Shown here: positions 34,614 to 43,978 of the stretch, piece by piece
How positions within the stretch are numbered: the first letter of the stretch is position 1
How the letters are laid out: every line of letters begins with the position of its first letter
Assembly (NCBI GenBank): GCA_003480725.1
Contig: QUJQ01000001.1
Coordinates: forward strand, 248,001 to 312,000
DNA length: 64,000 nt
Direction: 5' to 3'
From: Clostridiaceae bacterium AM27-36LB
GTDB lineage: Bacteria; Bacillota; Clostridia; Lachnospirales; Lachnospiraceae
Position numbers and translations under genes: made by a program
Notes under the pieces: generated by a model
The model's input: the letters and a program-made list of their open reading frames with translations, nothing else
What the model was told of the DNA's origin: nothing
Database searches by the model: none

Positions 34614-35366
34614 ATGAATTATAAAGCAATCTTGCAATACGATGGAACCCGATATCGAGGCTGGCAGGTACAGGGAAATACAGATAACACCATACAGGGA
34701 AAAATAGAGACTCTTCTGACCCGTATGGCAGGTGAGCCGGTGGAGGTAAACGGCTCAGGCAGAACCGATGCGGGTGTTCACGCAGCAGGACAGGTAATCA
34801 GTTTTCGCTGCCAGACAGACCGAACGCCGGAGGATATCTGCGCCTATATGAATCAATATTTGCCGGAGGATATCTGCGTGCTCTCGGTGGAAGAGGCAGC
34901 GCCCAGGTTCCATGCCAGACTCAATGCAGTTCGTAAAACTTATGTGTACCGGATCTGGAATGCCCCGGTCAGACCAGTCTTTGAACGGAAATATGTGACC
35001 TGGATCGAACAGCCGCTGGATGTGGATGCCATGAGACGGGCAGCCAAACTGCTGTGTGGGACTCATGATTACCGGGCATTCTGTTCCCTGAAGAAATTCA
35101 AAAAATCCACGGTTCGTACGGTAAAAGAGGTGAACATAGAGCATCTGGGAAAAGAGATCCGCATCTCTTATACCGGAGATGGGTTCCTCTATCATATGGT
35201 CCGTATCCTGACCGGAACATTGGTGGAAGTGGGAGAAGGGGCACGAAAACCGGAAGATATGCCCACGATTCTCATGAGCATGGATCGCGCCAATGCTGGA
35301 AAACTCATGCCGCCGGAAGGACTTACGCTGGAATGCGTGGAGTATGAGGATAACTTGAAAAAGTAA
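34614..35366 (+). CDS. truA: tRNA pseudouridine synthase A
   Basis: 250 residues, full length. TruA makes pseudouridine at positions 38-40 of tRNA anticodon arms. The catalytic Asp is in GSGRTDAGVHAAGQV near residue 52; other family motifs are YDGTRYRGWQ near 9 and FLYHMVRILTGTLVEVG near 193. It is 44 bases after cobO with its own AGGAG. Function is unrelated to cobalamin, but it may be on the same transcript. Confidence 0.95.
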   Translation: MNYKAILQYDGTRYRGWQVQGNTDNTIQGKIETLLTRMAGEPVEVNGSGRTDAGVHAAGQVISFRCQTDRTPEDICAYMNQYLPEDICVLSVEEAAPRFHARLNAVRKTYVYRIWNAPVRPVFERKYVTWIEQPLDVDAMRRAAKLLCGTHDYRAFCSLKKFKKSTVRTVKEVNIEHLGKEIRISYTGDGFLYHMVRILTGTLVEVGEGARKPEDMPTILMSMDRANAGKLMPPEGLTLECVEYEDNLKK

Positions 35367-35541
35367 ATTCTGCCACAGCATAAAAGGCGCCTTGCAATAC
35401 AAAAAAGCAACCGAAGATGAGATCAATCAGGAAGTAGAAGATATTCAATAAAGAAAACGGAGACTTAGCTGAGAAAAGGAACGATTATATAGCAGATGCT
35501 GACTGCTGAAGATCGTTCCTTTTTTGACTGAGAGATATCAA
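35367..35541 (+). other. Gap with a possible gene remnant and a terminator
   Basis: An open, start-less frame from about 35367 to 35450 would read KGALQYKKATEDEINQEVED near its end and stops with TAA. This may be the tail of a decayed gene, but no ribosome binding site or start is visible, and the resemblance to any family is not clear. The second half of the gap holds the terminator listed separately. Confidence 0.2.
35474..35525. terminator. Bidirectional terminator between truA and MATE genes
   Basis: AAAAGGAACGAT (35474-35485) pairs with ATCGTTCCTTTT (35512-35523); A-run on the left and T-run on the right make it usable from both strands, as expected between convergent genes. Confidence 0.85.
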
Positions 35542-36900
35542 TTATAAATGTTGGTTCTGACATTCTTTCAGGATCCGCGGAAATCGATGGAGGAACAGAA
35601 TGCTCGTCATGGTGGCTGATATCACGTCTGCAATAGGCTCAGAGAAGAAAGCTGCGTCTGCGGTAAACAGGGCAGGCAGCAGCAGAAGTCCTGTAAAAAA
35701 GACGCATTTACGGAATGCTGAACAGAACAGTGCCTGGCCGACTTTTCCAAGCGCGGTGGTCTCATCTACCAGCGGATACTGGATCGCCAGCGGAATGATC
35801 ATGGCAGTGAACCGTTTGATATAAGTGACGGATCTTGCAAGGATCACGGAATCAGTGGTAAACAGCCGTACATAGAGAGGCGAAATAGTCTGTGTTACGA
35901 TTGTCATAAAGATGCAAAAGATCATGCACAGTCCGGTGATACATTGAATTGCCTTTTTGATCCGGTCCGGGTCGCCTTTTCCGTAGTTAAAGCTTACTAC
36001 GGGTTGACTGCCAAGAGTGATACCACCCATAGGCATGGTGATCAGCAGAAGATAGCTCTGTACGATCGTAGCACAGGTGACTAACGTATCACCTTCTCCT
36101 GGACCACCGTATTTTTGAAGGACAGTATTAAGCACGATGAGAAGAATACTGTCGCTTGCCAGGATCAGAAAAGGAGAAAATCCAAAAGTCACGATCCGGC
36201 GTATCACGCTTGCTTGAAATCCGCCCCAGCCCAGACGAACAGGCATTTTATGGCTGCGAAGAGACAACAGCACAAATGCACAGGATGCCATCTGAGAGAT
36301 GACCGTAGCAATGGCTGCACCGGCAACACCCATATGAAAAATAAAGATGAACACAGGATCAAGAATAATGTTGAGGACAGCACCAAGTACAACCGTTGCC
36401 ATGCCAAGACCGGAGAATCCTTGTGCGATCAGAAAGCTGTTGAGCCCACCACTGATCAGCGCAAAAAATGTACCGGCAGTATAGATGGTTACATAGGTGT
36501 TAGCATAAGAAAAGGTGGCCTCACTGGCTCCAAACCACATGAGAAGCTGATCCTTGGTAAGCAGAAAAAGTCCTGTCAGAACTGCAGACAGGACAAGCAG
36601 CATGAAAAATCCATTATTCAGGGTCTGCTTTGCACTTTTATGGTCACCGCTTCCCATCTGCATGGCCATGATAGGAGCACCACCCTGACCGACCATGGAA
36701 CCAAATGAGGTAAGCAGGGTCACGATGGGAGCACAGACACCGACACCGGCAAGCGCAAGACTGCCAACACCGGTGCCGATATACATACGATCCACAATGG
36801 AATATAATACATTTACAAGCTGAGCCAGCATGGTAGGAATTGCCAGCCGGATTACGAGACGGGAAATGCAATCCTGTCCCAGGTCATTGGTACGACTCAT
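35542..36900 (-). CDS. MATE-family efflux transporter
   Basis: 452 residues, about twelve hydrophobic segments, of the MATE (NorM/DinF) multidrug and toxin extrusion family. Characteristic stretches are RLAIPTMLAQLVNVLYSIVDRMYIG near 14-38 and QPVVSFNYGKGD near 280. It would expel cationic drugs or metabolites using Na+ or H+. The start at 36900 (GGAGTGG upstream) overlaps the azlD stop in an ATGA, so it belongs to the azlC-azlD operon on the minus strand. Confidence 0.87.
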   Translation of the reverse strand: MSRTNDLGQDCISRLVIRLAIPTMLAQLVNVLYSIVDRMYIGTGVGSLALAGVGVCAPIVTLLTSFGSMVGQGGAPIMAMQMGSGDHKSAKQTLNNGFFMLLVLSAVLTGLFLLTKDQLLMWFGASEATFSYANTYVTIYTAGTFFALISGGLNSFLIAQGFSGLGMATVVLGAVLNIILDPVFIFIFHMGVAGAAIATVISQMASCAFVLLSLRSHKMPVRLGWGGFQASVIRRIVTFGFSPFLILASDSILLIVLNTVLQKYGGPGEGDTLVTCATIVQSYLLLITMPMGGITLGSQPVVSFNYGKGDPDRIKKAIQCITGLCMIFCIFMTIVTQTISPLYVRLFTTDSVILARSVTYIKRFTAMIIPLAIQYPLVDETTALGKVGQALFCSAFRKCVFFTGLLLLPALFTADAAFFSEPIADVISATMTSILFLHRFPRILKECQNQHL

Positions 36901-37202
36901 AAAAACCACTCCGCAATCAATACTACAACGCAGCAGATCACTGCTACTGGAAGAAGTCCGGCTCCGGCCCATGCAGCGATAATGCCGATGATCAGCGCCA
37001 ATGCACCAGAAAGCGGTGATTCTGTGGCGTGCAGAATAGCCGGAAACGTCATCACTGCCAGTGTAACATACGGAACATAATAAAGAAAGGATTTTAAAAA
37101 TTCATTTTCAATCGGTTTCTTGATCAGTGTCAGAGGCAGAACACGGATCGCATAGGATACGCCCGCCATGATAAAAATATAGAGATAAATGTTATGCGTC
37201 AT
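36897..37202 (-). CDS. azlD: AzlD-family branched-chain amino acid export subunit
   Basis: 101 residues with three to four hydrophobic segments. The family start YAIRVLPLTLI is near 15-25, followed by YYVPYVTLAVMTFPAIL near 43. AzlD works with AzlC to export branched-chain amino acids and their analogues. AAGGAGG lies before the ATG at 37202, which overlaps the end of azlC by 11 bases. Confidence 0.87.
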   Translation of the reverse strand: MTHNIYLYIFIMAGVSYAIRVLPLTLIKKPIENEFLKSFLYYVPYVTLAVMTFPAILHATESPLSGALALIIGIIAAWAGAGLLPVAVICCVVVLIAEWFL

Positions 37203-37917
37203 GTTCAATACCTCCTTCTTTATGAGGGAAAAGAGCGGCTGCTCCGGCAGAGAGCACAATGGTCAGGATAATGGTTCTGGTTCCTTCGGAAAGGGAGGAG
37301 ATCACTGGCAGACAGGAAGCTAAGAAGCTTAATAAAAAGGCCAGTGTAATCAGAACTGCAACTACTTTGTCCTTCCTGGCAGGAGGAATGATGATTGCAA
37401 GGAACATTCCAAATAAGGAGACACTTAGAGCACTGACGATTCGTGCAGGCAGCATATTTCCGGCAGTGACGCCAAGAGCGGTTCCGACTGCCCAGCCAGG
37501 GATGGCAACGGTCATGGCACCATAGGTATACCATGGATGAAGATATCCGGGTCTTGCGATGGCGATGCCAAAGAGCTCATCTGTAATGTCAAATCCCATG
37601 AGCAGACGATGTCCGAAGGAAAGTCCTGGTGTGAGACGCTGTCCCATGGCGCAGCTCATGAGCAGATAACGGGCATTGGTGATCAAGGTCACGATCGCCA
37701 TTTCCACATAAGGAGAATTGGCGGCGATCACAGTGATACCTGCATATTCACCGGCCGATGCATTATTCAGCATACTCATTAAGAATCCTTGAAATGCGTT
37801 CATGCCTGCATTTCTTGCGGCGATTCCCAGTGAAAATGCCACTGCCAGATACCCCAGTCCGATGGGGATGGCATCTTTCATACCTTTTCGAAAAACCTGT
37901 GCATTTGTTTCATTCAT
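37192..37917 (-). CDS. azlC: AzlC-family branched-chain amino acid exporter
   Basis: 241 residues, integral membrane, the large subunit of the AzlCD exporter. Motifs: AIPIGLGYLAVAFSLGIAARNAG near 15, NNASAGEYAGITVIA near 51 and TNARYLLMSCAMGQRL near 79 are typical. AAGGGG lies before the ATG. It faces a divergent LysR gene, which probably controls it, as is common for azl operons. Confidence 0.9.
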   Translation of the reverse strand: MNETNAQVFRKGMKDAIPIGLGYLAVAFSLGIAARNAGMNAFQGFLMSMLNNASAGEYAGITVIAANSPYVEMAIVTLITNARYLLMSCAMGQRLTPGLSFGHRLLMGFDITDELFGIAIARPGYLHPWYTYGAMTVAIPGWAVGTALGVTAGNMLPARIVSALSVSLFGMFLAIIIPPARKDKVVAVLITLAFLLSFLASCLPVISSLSEGTRTIILTIVLSAGAAALFPHKEGGIEHDA

Positions 37918-37970
37918 AATAGATCCCCTTGTAAACTGAAAATTTTCTGTACATGATTGTAGCAGTTTTC

Positions 37971-37999
37971 TTTACATAAGTAAAATGAATCATTATAAT
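37971..37999 (+). promoter_or_regulatory. Promoter of the LysR gene in the divergent azlC-lysR region
   Basis: TTTACA (37971-37976), 17-bp spacer, TATAAT (37994-37999), 32 bases before the LysR start. The 114-base divergent gap also holds TTCTGTACATGATTGTAGCAG, a possible LysR site. Confidence 0.7.
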
Positions 38000-38031
38000 T
38001 AAAACATAAGAAAAACTGATGGAGAAAAAAC

Positions 38032-38916
38032 ATGTTATCAAGATACGGGATTTTTTGCGGAGTAATTGAACATAAAAGCTTTACAAGGACGGCTGAAAAG
38101 CTGGGATATTCCCAGAGTGCTGTAAGTCAGGCAGTCCGGGCACTGGAGCTGGAGACAGAGACGATTCTCATAGACCGGAGAAAGGATGGAATTGCACTGA
38201 CTCCAGACGGAGAGCAGTATCTGCCATATTTTCAGCAGATCCATCAGGCAGAACAGAATCTGGAACGCAAAGAACAGGAGATGAAAGGTCTGAAAAACAG
38301 TGTTGTGCGGATCGGTACGTTCACCAGCGTGAGCCGTATCTTTTTACCGGGACTTATGATGGAATTTAAGAAAGAGCATCCAGATATCCGGTTCATCCTG
38401 CAGCAGGGAGAATACACCAGCATTGCCAGGTGGGTGGAAGAAGGAAGTGTGGATTTTGGATTTGCCAATGCAGAAGCAGTGAATAATCTGCATACGCAGA
38501 TTCTGTACAGGGACGAGATGGTGGCAGTTCTGCCCAAAGGCCATCGGCTTGCAAAAAAGGAGATCGTCTCTTTGAAAGATCTGGCAACAGAATCGTTTAT
38601 TTTGCTGGATGAGGGAGAGTACAGTGTACCGGAGCAGGCATTTCAAAGAAGAGGACTGCATCCTCGGATCGAATATAAAGTATATGATGACTATTCAATC
38701 CTGGCTATGATCCGGCAGGGACTGGGTGTATCCATTCTGTACCGTCGGGTGCTGGAAGGATTTGGCGCAGATCTGGTCATCCGCCCGGTGAAGGAGCAGA
38801 TGGAACGGCCGGTGGCATTGGTCTTCAGGAACTGGGACACCATGCCCTATGCGGCGAGAAAATTTGCTTCTTATGTGCAGATGAAAGTAGAGGTGGGAGA
38901 TCAAAGGGTGTTTTAA
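38032..38916 (+). CDS. LysR-family transcriptional regulator, divergent to azlCD
   Basis: 294 residues. The N-terminal winged helix-turn-helix is clear (FTRTAEKLGYSQSAVSQAVRALE near 18-40) and is followed by a periplasmic-binding-like effector domain from about residue 90. Gene placement, back to back with azlC-azlD-MATE, suggests it senses a branched-chain amino acid or an analogue and activates the exporter. Its stop overlaps the convergent DUF3786 gene by four bases. Confidence 0.88.
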   Translation: MLSRYGIFCGVIEHKSFTRTAEKLGYSQSAVSQAVRALELETETILIDRRKDGIALTPDGEQYLPYFQQIHQAEQNLERKEQEMKGLKNSVVRIGTFTSVSRIFLPGLMMEFKKEHPDIRFILQQGEYTSIARWVEEGSVDFGFANAEAVNNLHTQILYRDEMVAVLPKGHRLAKKEIVSLKDLATESFILLDEGEYSVPEQAFQRRGLHPRIEYKVYDDYSILAMIRQGLGVSILYRRVLEGFGADLVIRPVKEQMERPVALVFRNWDTMPYAARKFASYVQMKVEVGDQRVF

Positions 38917-39536
38917 CGGATAAGCTGCAGCAAATGTTCCAACAGATCCCCTTGTAGATAGTAGGTCGTCTCAAAGTTTAAGTATTTCATGGACTGATCA
39001 TCCCAGAGAAGGCGTACCTGCGGGGGAAATTCTTCGTCTTTTTCCCAGTATTGCAGAAGAACCGGGAAGAAGGAAAATGCAGGGATCCGGGCAGTTACAT
39101 CCGCACCGGCAATGGAGTCAAGAATCTCGCCGCCAATGGCTGTGCAGGCATCTTTCAGCGCATCTATCTTTCCGGAAAATGCATCGGCATATTTCTGAGC
39201 AAAGAGATTGGCATCGGGGCTGGAACCGGCTGCCGCAAAATTGCCAACCAACGTCCATTTGCCAGAGAGAGGCGGAAGTGTGGAGCTGTCACCGTGGCAG
39301 AGCATATCATAAATAGTCATGACCACTGTGTATTCCCGGCATTCCGTATAGATGTCATCAATCATCTCATCAATGGCACCAGTCTTACGGTTGATCCTGC
39401 ATTTTGTTCCCAGATAGGTGAGATATAGAAAGTCAGTGTCCGCATCCAGAGCAAATTTTCGGATCAGAGCTTCCTGATCATAATTTAAAAAAATCTTCCG
39501 GCCGATATCGACCTGTTTATCATAATTGGAAATCAT
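38913..39536 (-). CDS. DUF3786 domain protein
   Basis: 207 residues, soluble. It carries the DUF3786 layout: YLTYLGTKCRINRKTGAI near 38, TIYDMLCHGDSSTLPPLSGKWTL near 73, and FSFFPVLLQYWEKDEEFPPQVRLLWDDQS near 153. Some DUF3786 proteins stand near corrinoid/Fe-S protein genes in anaerobes, but the function is unknown. AGGAGGT precedes the ATG at 39536. Confidence 0.8.
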   Translation of the reverse strand: MISNYDKQVDIGRKIFLNYDQEALIRKFALDADTDFLYLTYLGTKCRINRKTGAIDEMIDDIYTECREYTVVMTIYDMLCHGDSSTLPPLSGKWTLVGNFAAAGSSPDANLFAQKYADAFSGKIDALKDACTAIGGEILDSIAGADVTARIPAFSFFPVLLQYWEKDEEFPPQVRLLWDDQSMKYLNFETTYYLQGDLLEHLLQLIR

Positions 39537-39687
39537 AAAAACCTCCTGAAAAATTATTTTTTATAAAAGTAGCATGGAAGGTGGTGTCTGTCAAATAATT
39601 GGCACAATTATGATAACAAACGGCACCTCTTTGATATCTTTCCAGCAGATCCTTTTCTATACTGAAAGCACAGAGAGGAGGATGCAT

Positions 39688-40152
39688 ATGTTAATGATCC
39701 GTGATATCAGAAAAGACGATTATATCGCCATTGACCGACTGCTTTTACAGTTGCATCGGCTAGATGTTGCCGGACGGCCGGAATTGTTTCTTTATATGGA
39801 ACATTATATGTCCAGGGAATCTTTTGAAAGTCTTGTAGGAAATAAAGATGTGCTTACGATTCTGGCAGAAAATCAGGGGGAGATCCTTGGCTGCTGCTTT
39901 GTCTCCTTTTTTGAGAGAAGCGGTATGGTATCTATGAAGACAGCTTATATTGATATGATCGTGGTAGATGAAAAACATCGCAGAAATGGCATCGGAAATG
40001 CTCTGTTTCAGGCTGTTCAGAAACGCGCAAAACAAATGGGCGCCCGGCGCATTGATCTGATGGTCTGGAATCATAATCAGATTGCCATAGAAGCTTATGA
40101 ATCCTACGGCATGCGCCCACAGCGCTGTGTTTATGAGAAATCATTGTCATAA
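39688..40152 (+). CDS. GNAT-family N-acetyltransferase
   Basis: 154 residues. The acetyl-CoA binding motif A is VVDEKHRRNGIGNALFQAVQKRA near 93-115, followed by the C-terminal GARRIDLMVWNHNQIAIEAYESYGMRP. It transfers an acetyl group to an unknown amine. Three in-frame ATGs stand close together; AGAGGAG spaced seven bases favours 39688. Its stop overlaps the convergent AraC gene by six bases. Confidence 0.88.
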   Translation: MLMIRDIRKDDYIAIDRLLLQLHRLDVAGRPELFLYMEHYMSRESFESLVGNKDVLTILAENQGEILGCCFVSFFERSGMVSMKTAYIDMIVVDEKHRRNGIGNALFQAVQKRAKQMGARRIDLMVWNHNQIAIEAYESYGMRPQRCVYEKSLS

Positions 40153-41043
40153 TTTTTTACGGTATTCTGCCGGGGTACAGCCAAACTGTTCTCGGAACAT
40201 TTTTCCAAAATAACTGCCAGAACAGAATCCGCAGGTATATGCGATCTCTGTCACAGGTTCATTTCCTTCACGCAGCATCTGACCGGCTTTTCTGAGCCTG
40301 TAACTTCGAAGATAATCTCCGGGAGTCATATGGAGATTTTCCTGAAAGATCCGAAAACAGCCGCGCTTACTTACATGAGCTGCCTCGGCGATCTGTTCTG
40401 TAGAAATGGAATCAGAAAAATGATCATGGATGTATACCAGCATTTCCTTTATTTCTTTATCCGAAGTTTTCCCTGGGTGTTCTGACTCCATAAGAGGATG
40501 GGCAATTTCCAGCAATTCCATCCAGATATCTGTCAACTGCTGACGAAGTTTAAATTCATATCCCCAGTCTTTTTCTGATAATGTAAATGCCTGACGAATT
40601 TTCTTCAGAAGCTCGGCCTGTGCAGGTTCTTCTGGTGATAATGGAATCATCTCAATAGACGAATTCTGTATCAAAGGACGGACATACTTTTGATCCATCC
40701 GATTTCCTGCTTCACCGGAGATCAACACAGGTTCAAACAGATGCAGAAGCTGAATTCCGCCTTCTCTGGATTTGATTTCTTTGGATGTATGAAGCACATT
40801 GGGATTCAGAAAACCTCCCATTCCTGCCTCAAACCTCCATTTTCCATGAGGGGTGGTATATTCAAGCTGCCCCTTTTCCATATAAAATAATTCCGCTGTA
40901 CTGTGCCAGTGCCATGGTATTTCCGGACTAAGATACTTATATAACTCTGCACATGTTGCTATATAAGGAAAATCTGTTTGAAAATCCGGAAGAAGTTCTT
41001 CGTTACTGCCACTGATTAACTGAATTCCCTGAATACATTTCAT
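40147..41043 (-). CDS. AraC-family transcriptional regulator
   Basis: 298 residues. An N-terminal cupin-like sensing domain (IPWHWHSTAELFYMEKGQLEY near 43-63) is followed by a C-terminal double helix-turn-helix (STEQIAEAAHVSKRGCFRIFQ near 216 and PVTEIAYTCGFCSGSYFGKMFREQFGCTPAEYR near 264-296). The histidines in HWHS may bind a metal or sugar. The adjacent radical-SAM gene downstream of its start region on the same strand is a possible target. Confidence 0.88.
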   Translation of the reverse strand: MKCIQGIQLISGSNEELLPDFQTDFPYIATCAELYKYLSPEIPWHWHSTAELFYMEKGQLEYTTPHGKWRFEAGMGGFLNPNVLHTSKEIKSREGGIQLLHLFEPVLISGEAGNRMDQKYVRPLIQNSSIEMIPLSPEEPAQAELLKKIRQAFTLSEKDWGYEFKLRQQLTDIWMELLEIAHPLMESEHPGKTSDKEIKEMLVYIHDHFSDSISTEQIAEAAHVSKRGCFRIFQENLHMTPGDYLRSYRLRKAGQMLREGNEPVTEIAYTCGFCSGSYFGKMFREQFGCTPAEYRKKL

Positions 41044-41065
41044 TGTATCTCACCGTTATCCTCTT

Positions 41066-41989
41066 TTAGATTCCTTCACAGTCAAATGCAGGAATGAAGC
41101 TGTCCTTTGCACATTCTCCTTCCTGAATGTACACCTGACTCATTCCCAGAAATCTTGCATAGTCTACCACTTCCTCATATTCTTCCTGCGTAACCTGCCG
41201 GTTCAGTTCCGGCCAAGCAGTTACATGAGGAAGAGGAGTATATTGACTCATAATACTCACATAAATCTTGTTTCCGAAATGATCCCACAGATATTCCAAT
41301 ACATCCTTACTGTCCGAGATGCATCCCGGCAATACCAGATGGCGTACGATCACACCTTTTTTCATCATTCCTCGTTTATCAAAGACAGAAATTCCAGTCT
41401 GTTGTACCATCTGCTCCAGTGCTGAGGCTGCTTTTTCCGGGTAATCTTTCGCTCGTGAATATTTAGCGGACAGTTCAGATGACCGGTATTTATGATCCGG
41501 AAGCCAGATATCCACAATACCATCTAACATTTTTATGATTTCCGTTTTTTCATACCCACCCGTATTATAGACTACAGGAATCTTAAACCCTTTGGCTTTG
41601 GCTTTTTCCAGTGCGGGAAGAATTAAAGGCAGAAAATGTGTGGCAGTCACCAGATTCAGATTATTTGCTTTTTTCTCCTGCAACTCCAAAAAAATGTCTG
41701 CCAGGCGATCCACAGACAGCATCTTTCCAGCATGGCCTGCAGCAATCTCGGCATTCTGACAAAACACACATCGAAGTGTACAACCGGAAAAAAATACCGC
41801 TCCTGACCCTTCTGTCCCGGAGATACAAGGTTCTTCCCAGTAATGAAGTGCTGCCCTGGCTGCCATCAGTTCATCTGTCATGCCACAAAAACCGGTTTGT
41901 CCATGTATCCGGTCTGCACCGCATTCTCTTGGACATAGCTGACAGCCATTCTTATATAAAGTTGTAATCATATCCTGCCATTCATTCAT
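41066..41989 (-). CDS. Radical SAM protein, PflA-like
   Basis: 307 residues. The radical-SAM motif CTLRCVFC is near residues 69-76, and an extra N-terminal cysteine set (CQLCPRECGADRIHGQTGFCG near 16-36) suggests a second iron-sulfur centre. This is the layout of the standalone 'pyruvate formate-lyase activating enzyme-like' group rather than true PflA. No glycyl-radical enzyme is encoded nearby, so the substrate is unknown. It stands upstream of the AraC regulator on the minus strand and may share its transcript. Confidence 0.82.
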   Translation of the reverse strand: MNEWQDMITTLYKNGCQLCPRECGADRIHGQTGFCGMTDELMAARAALHYWEEPCISGTEGSGAVFFSGCTLRCVFCQNAEIAAGHAGKMLSVDRLADIFLELQEKKANNLNLVTATHFLPLILPALEKAKAKGFKIPVVYNTGGYEKTEIIKMLDGIVDIWLPDHKYRSSELSAKYSRAKDYPEKAASALEQMVQQTGISVFDKRGMMKKGVIVRHLVLPGCISDSKDVLEYLWDHFGNKIYVSIMSQYTPLPHVTAWPELNRQVTQEEYEEVVDYARFLGMSQVYIQEGECAKDSFIPAFDCEGI

Positions 41990-42086
41990 CTGGAAATATC
42001 TCCTTATAAATATGATTTATCTTAGCATAAAGCGGAAGAAATGTACAACCTAATGGTTGCGTTCAAATAAATATGCTAAAAAATAT

Positions 42087-42128
42087 CCCCCCACCGGGCT
42101 TGTGAGAAAATTATCAATATGCTAAAGT
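42087..42128 (+). promoter_or_regulatory. C/G-tract operator-promoter, copy a (methyltransferase-LysR unit)
   Basis: CCCCCCACCGGG (42087-42098) abuts the -35-like TTGTGA (42100-42105); 17 bp later comes TAAAGT (42123-42128). The leading TAT is shared with copies b and c. See copies at 52154, 58033, 58263 and 63470. Confidence 0.65.
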
Positions 42129-42187
42129 TACTATATCTAGTGCCGGGAGACCAAGACCGGCACATTGTATGTGGGAGGAACAAGACG

Positions 42188-42982
42188 ATGATGTTACCGC
42201 AGATCGAGCATTACTGGACCGGAAGAGCAAAGGGATATTCCGAGGTGAACCAGCATGAGCTTGCCACCGGGCAGGACAGAGTATGGTTAGGAGAGATTCG
42301 GAAGCATCTTCCGAAGGGAGAGAACCTGAAGATCCTGGATGTAGGTACAGGACCAGGTTTTTTTGCAATCCTTCTGGCAAGAGCAGGACATGATGTAACG
42401 GCTGTGGACTATACAGAGGCTATGCTTACAGAAGCGAAGAAAAATGCAGGAGAAGTGGCAGAGAAGATTCATTTTCGGCGAATGGATGCACAGAAGCTGG
42501 ATTTTTCGGATGGATATTTTGATGTGGTGATCTCCAGAAATTTGACCTGGAATCTGGAATGTCCGGAGCAGGCATATGCTGAGTGGATGCGTGTGCTCAA
42601 AGAAGGTGGACGTCTATTGAATTTTGATGCCAACTGGTATCATCATCTGTTTGATGCAGATAAGAGACGGGAGTATGAAGAAGACCGAAGGCGTGTAGAG
42701 AACATGTCTATGGAGGATCATTATACCTGTACAGATATTGATGCCATGGAAGAAATCGCCAGGCAGATTCCCATGAGCCGTACCATGAGACCGGCATGGG
42801 ATCTTGAAGTCCTCAAAAATGTCAATGACGGACAGGCCTATGCGGATGAGCATGTATGGGAGCGGGTATGGGATCAGACAGAGAAAGTGAACTATGCGTC
42901 CACGCCGATGTTTCTGATCCATGCGGAAAAACATATAAAGGCAAACCATATGAAACGTACACTGGAGGGGCTTGTATCTTGA
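42188..42982 (+). CDS. Class I SAM-dependent methyltransferase, regulon unit a
   Basis: 264 residues. SAM-binding motif I ILDVGTGPGFFAILLA is near 40-55; motif II VTAVDYTEAML near 63; post-motif DVVISRNLTWNLECPEQAYAEWMRVLKEGGRLL near 106-138. The substrate is unknown. A second methyltransferase with the same NRHLVW/RNLTW-type motif stands inside the importer operon at 55672. I chose the ATG at 42188 because GGGAGGA lies eight bases upstream. Expression starts from C/G-tract promoter a, and its stop overlaps the LysR gene. Confidence 0.83.
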   Translation: MMLPQIEHYWTGRAKGYSEVNQHELATGQDRVWLGEIRKHLPKGENLKILDVGTGPGFFAILLARAGHDVTAVDYTEAMLTEAKKNAGEVAEKIHFRRMDAQKLDFSDGYFDVVISRNLTWNLECPEQAYAEWMRVLKEGGRLLNFDANWYHHLFDADKRREYEEDRRRVENMSMEDHYTCTDIDAMEEIARQIPMSRTMRPAWDLEVLKNVNDGQAYADEHVWERVWDQTEKVNYASTPMFLIHAEKHIKANHMKRTLEGLVS

Positions 42983-43890
42983 TCGAAACAAAACAGCTTG
43001 AATATCTTGTGGTCTGCGCACGGCTTGGTTCCTTCAGTCGTGCCGCAGAGGCACTTTATACGACCCAGCCTAATGTAAGCAAAGTGATCCGTACGCTTGA
43101 GCAGGAGCTGGGTTTTTCATTATTTATCCGTCAGAGCCGTGGAATTGTGCTGACGTCAAGAGGCCGCAGGATTTATGAATATGCCAGCAAAGCTGTGGAA
43201 CAGGTGGAGCAGCTGGTTTCTTTTGCAAGAATGGACAAAGGAGAAGAACTGCTGGCATCCTGGAATCCAAGTTCCTGGATGGCATCCTGCTTTGCCGCAT
43301 TTTATCAGGAACATAGTCAGGAAGATGTGTGCTATCATGTGATGACAGCGGGTATAGAAGAAATATTGGATCGGTGTCAGTCTGGCAAAGATGACATTGG
43401 ATTTGTGTATGTATCGGAAGAACAGATGCCGTCCTTCCAATATCGACTGGAGTGTGGAAAGCTGGAATTTCAGGAACTGAAGCGGACGAAGGCATATCTC
43501 TATTTTGGGAAAGAGCATCCGCTGGCTGGGAGGAAGAGTATTGAAGAGATTCCGAAAAACCAGGTGCGTCTGGTGCAGTGTTATGAAGATGAATATACGC
43601 TGGGACGTACTCTGATGGGTAATACGGAAGAAAGTCCGGTATCAGATATGAAGATCTCTGTGCTCACCAACAGCGATTATGTGATGAATGAACTGCTGCG
43701 AAAGACCGACCTTGGAAATGTCAGTGGCGGTTATTTAAGCAGGGAAAAGGAATCCCAGGGATATCCGGGATATTCTTTGTACGGAGAGGAACAACCGATC
43801 CTCTTTGGATGTGTGACACGACAAGGAGAACAGCCAGGAGGGTGGGCAGAACACTATCTTTCCTATGTGAAGCAGCGGTTGCAAGAATAG
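42979..43890 (+). CDS. LysR-family regulator coupled to the methyltransferase
   Basis: 303 residues from a TTG start that overlaps the methyltransferase stop (TTGA), with GGAGG ten bases upstream. The helix-turn-helix FSRAAEALYTTQPNVSKVIRTLE is near 18-40, with a LysR effector domain behind it. Because it is transcribed from one of the five shared C/G-tract promoters and stands next to the importer clusters, it is a candidate regulator of that group. Nothing in the sequence proves this. Confidence 0.85.
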   Translation: MIETKQLEYLVVCARLGSFSRAAEALYTTQPNVSKVIRTLEQELGFSLFIRQSRGIVLTSRGRRIYEYASKAVEQVEQLVSFARMDKGEELLASWNPSSWMASCFAAFYQEHSQEDVCYHVMTAGIEEILDRCQSGKDDIGFVYVSEEQMPSFQYRLECGKLEFQELKRTKAYLYFGKEHPLAGRKSIEEIPKNQVRLVQCYEDEYTLGRTLMGNTEESPVSDMKISVLTNSDYVMNELLRKTDLGNVSGGYLSREKESQGYPGYSLYGEEQPILFGCVTRQGEQPGGWAEHYLSYVKQRLQE

Positions 43891-43978
43891 ATATAACAAA
43901 ATGGAATACAAATATATCTATCAAGGAATGCTTCTGTATTGACAAAAAATGTAATAGATGAGAAAATAATACATAATG

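Noticed and set aside
36115..36708. 197-codon plus-strand open frame opposite the MATE gene
   Set aside because: Translation is highly charged and repetitive with no family features; antisense shadow of a membrane protein gene.
42061..42128. MerR-type operator reading of the C/G-tract element
   Set aside because: MerR operators lie between -35 and -10 with a long spacer; here the dyad is upstream of the -35 and the spacer is about 17 bp.
43939..43970. Consensus promoter before the cobalamin riboswitch
   Set aside because: TTGACA is present at 43939, but no good -10 stands at 16-18 bp; a promoter must exist nearby but its parts are not clear enough to list.
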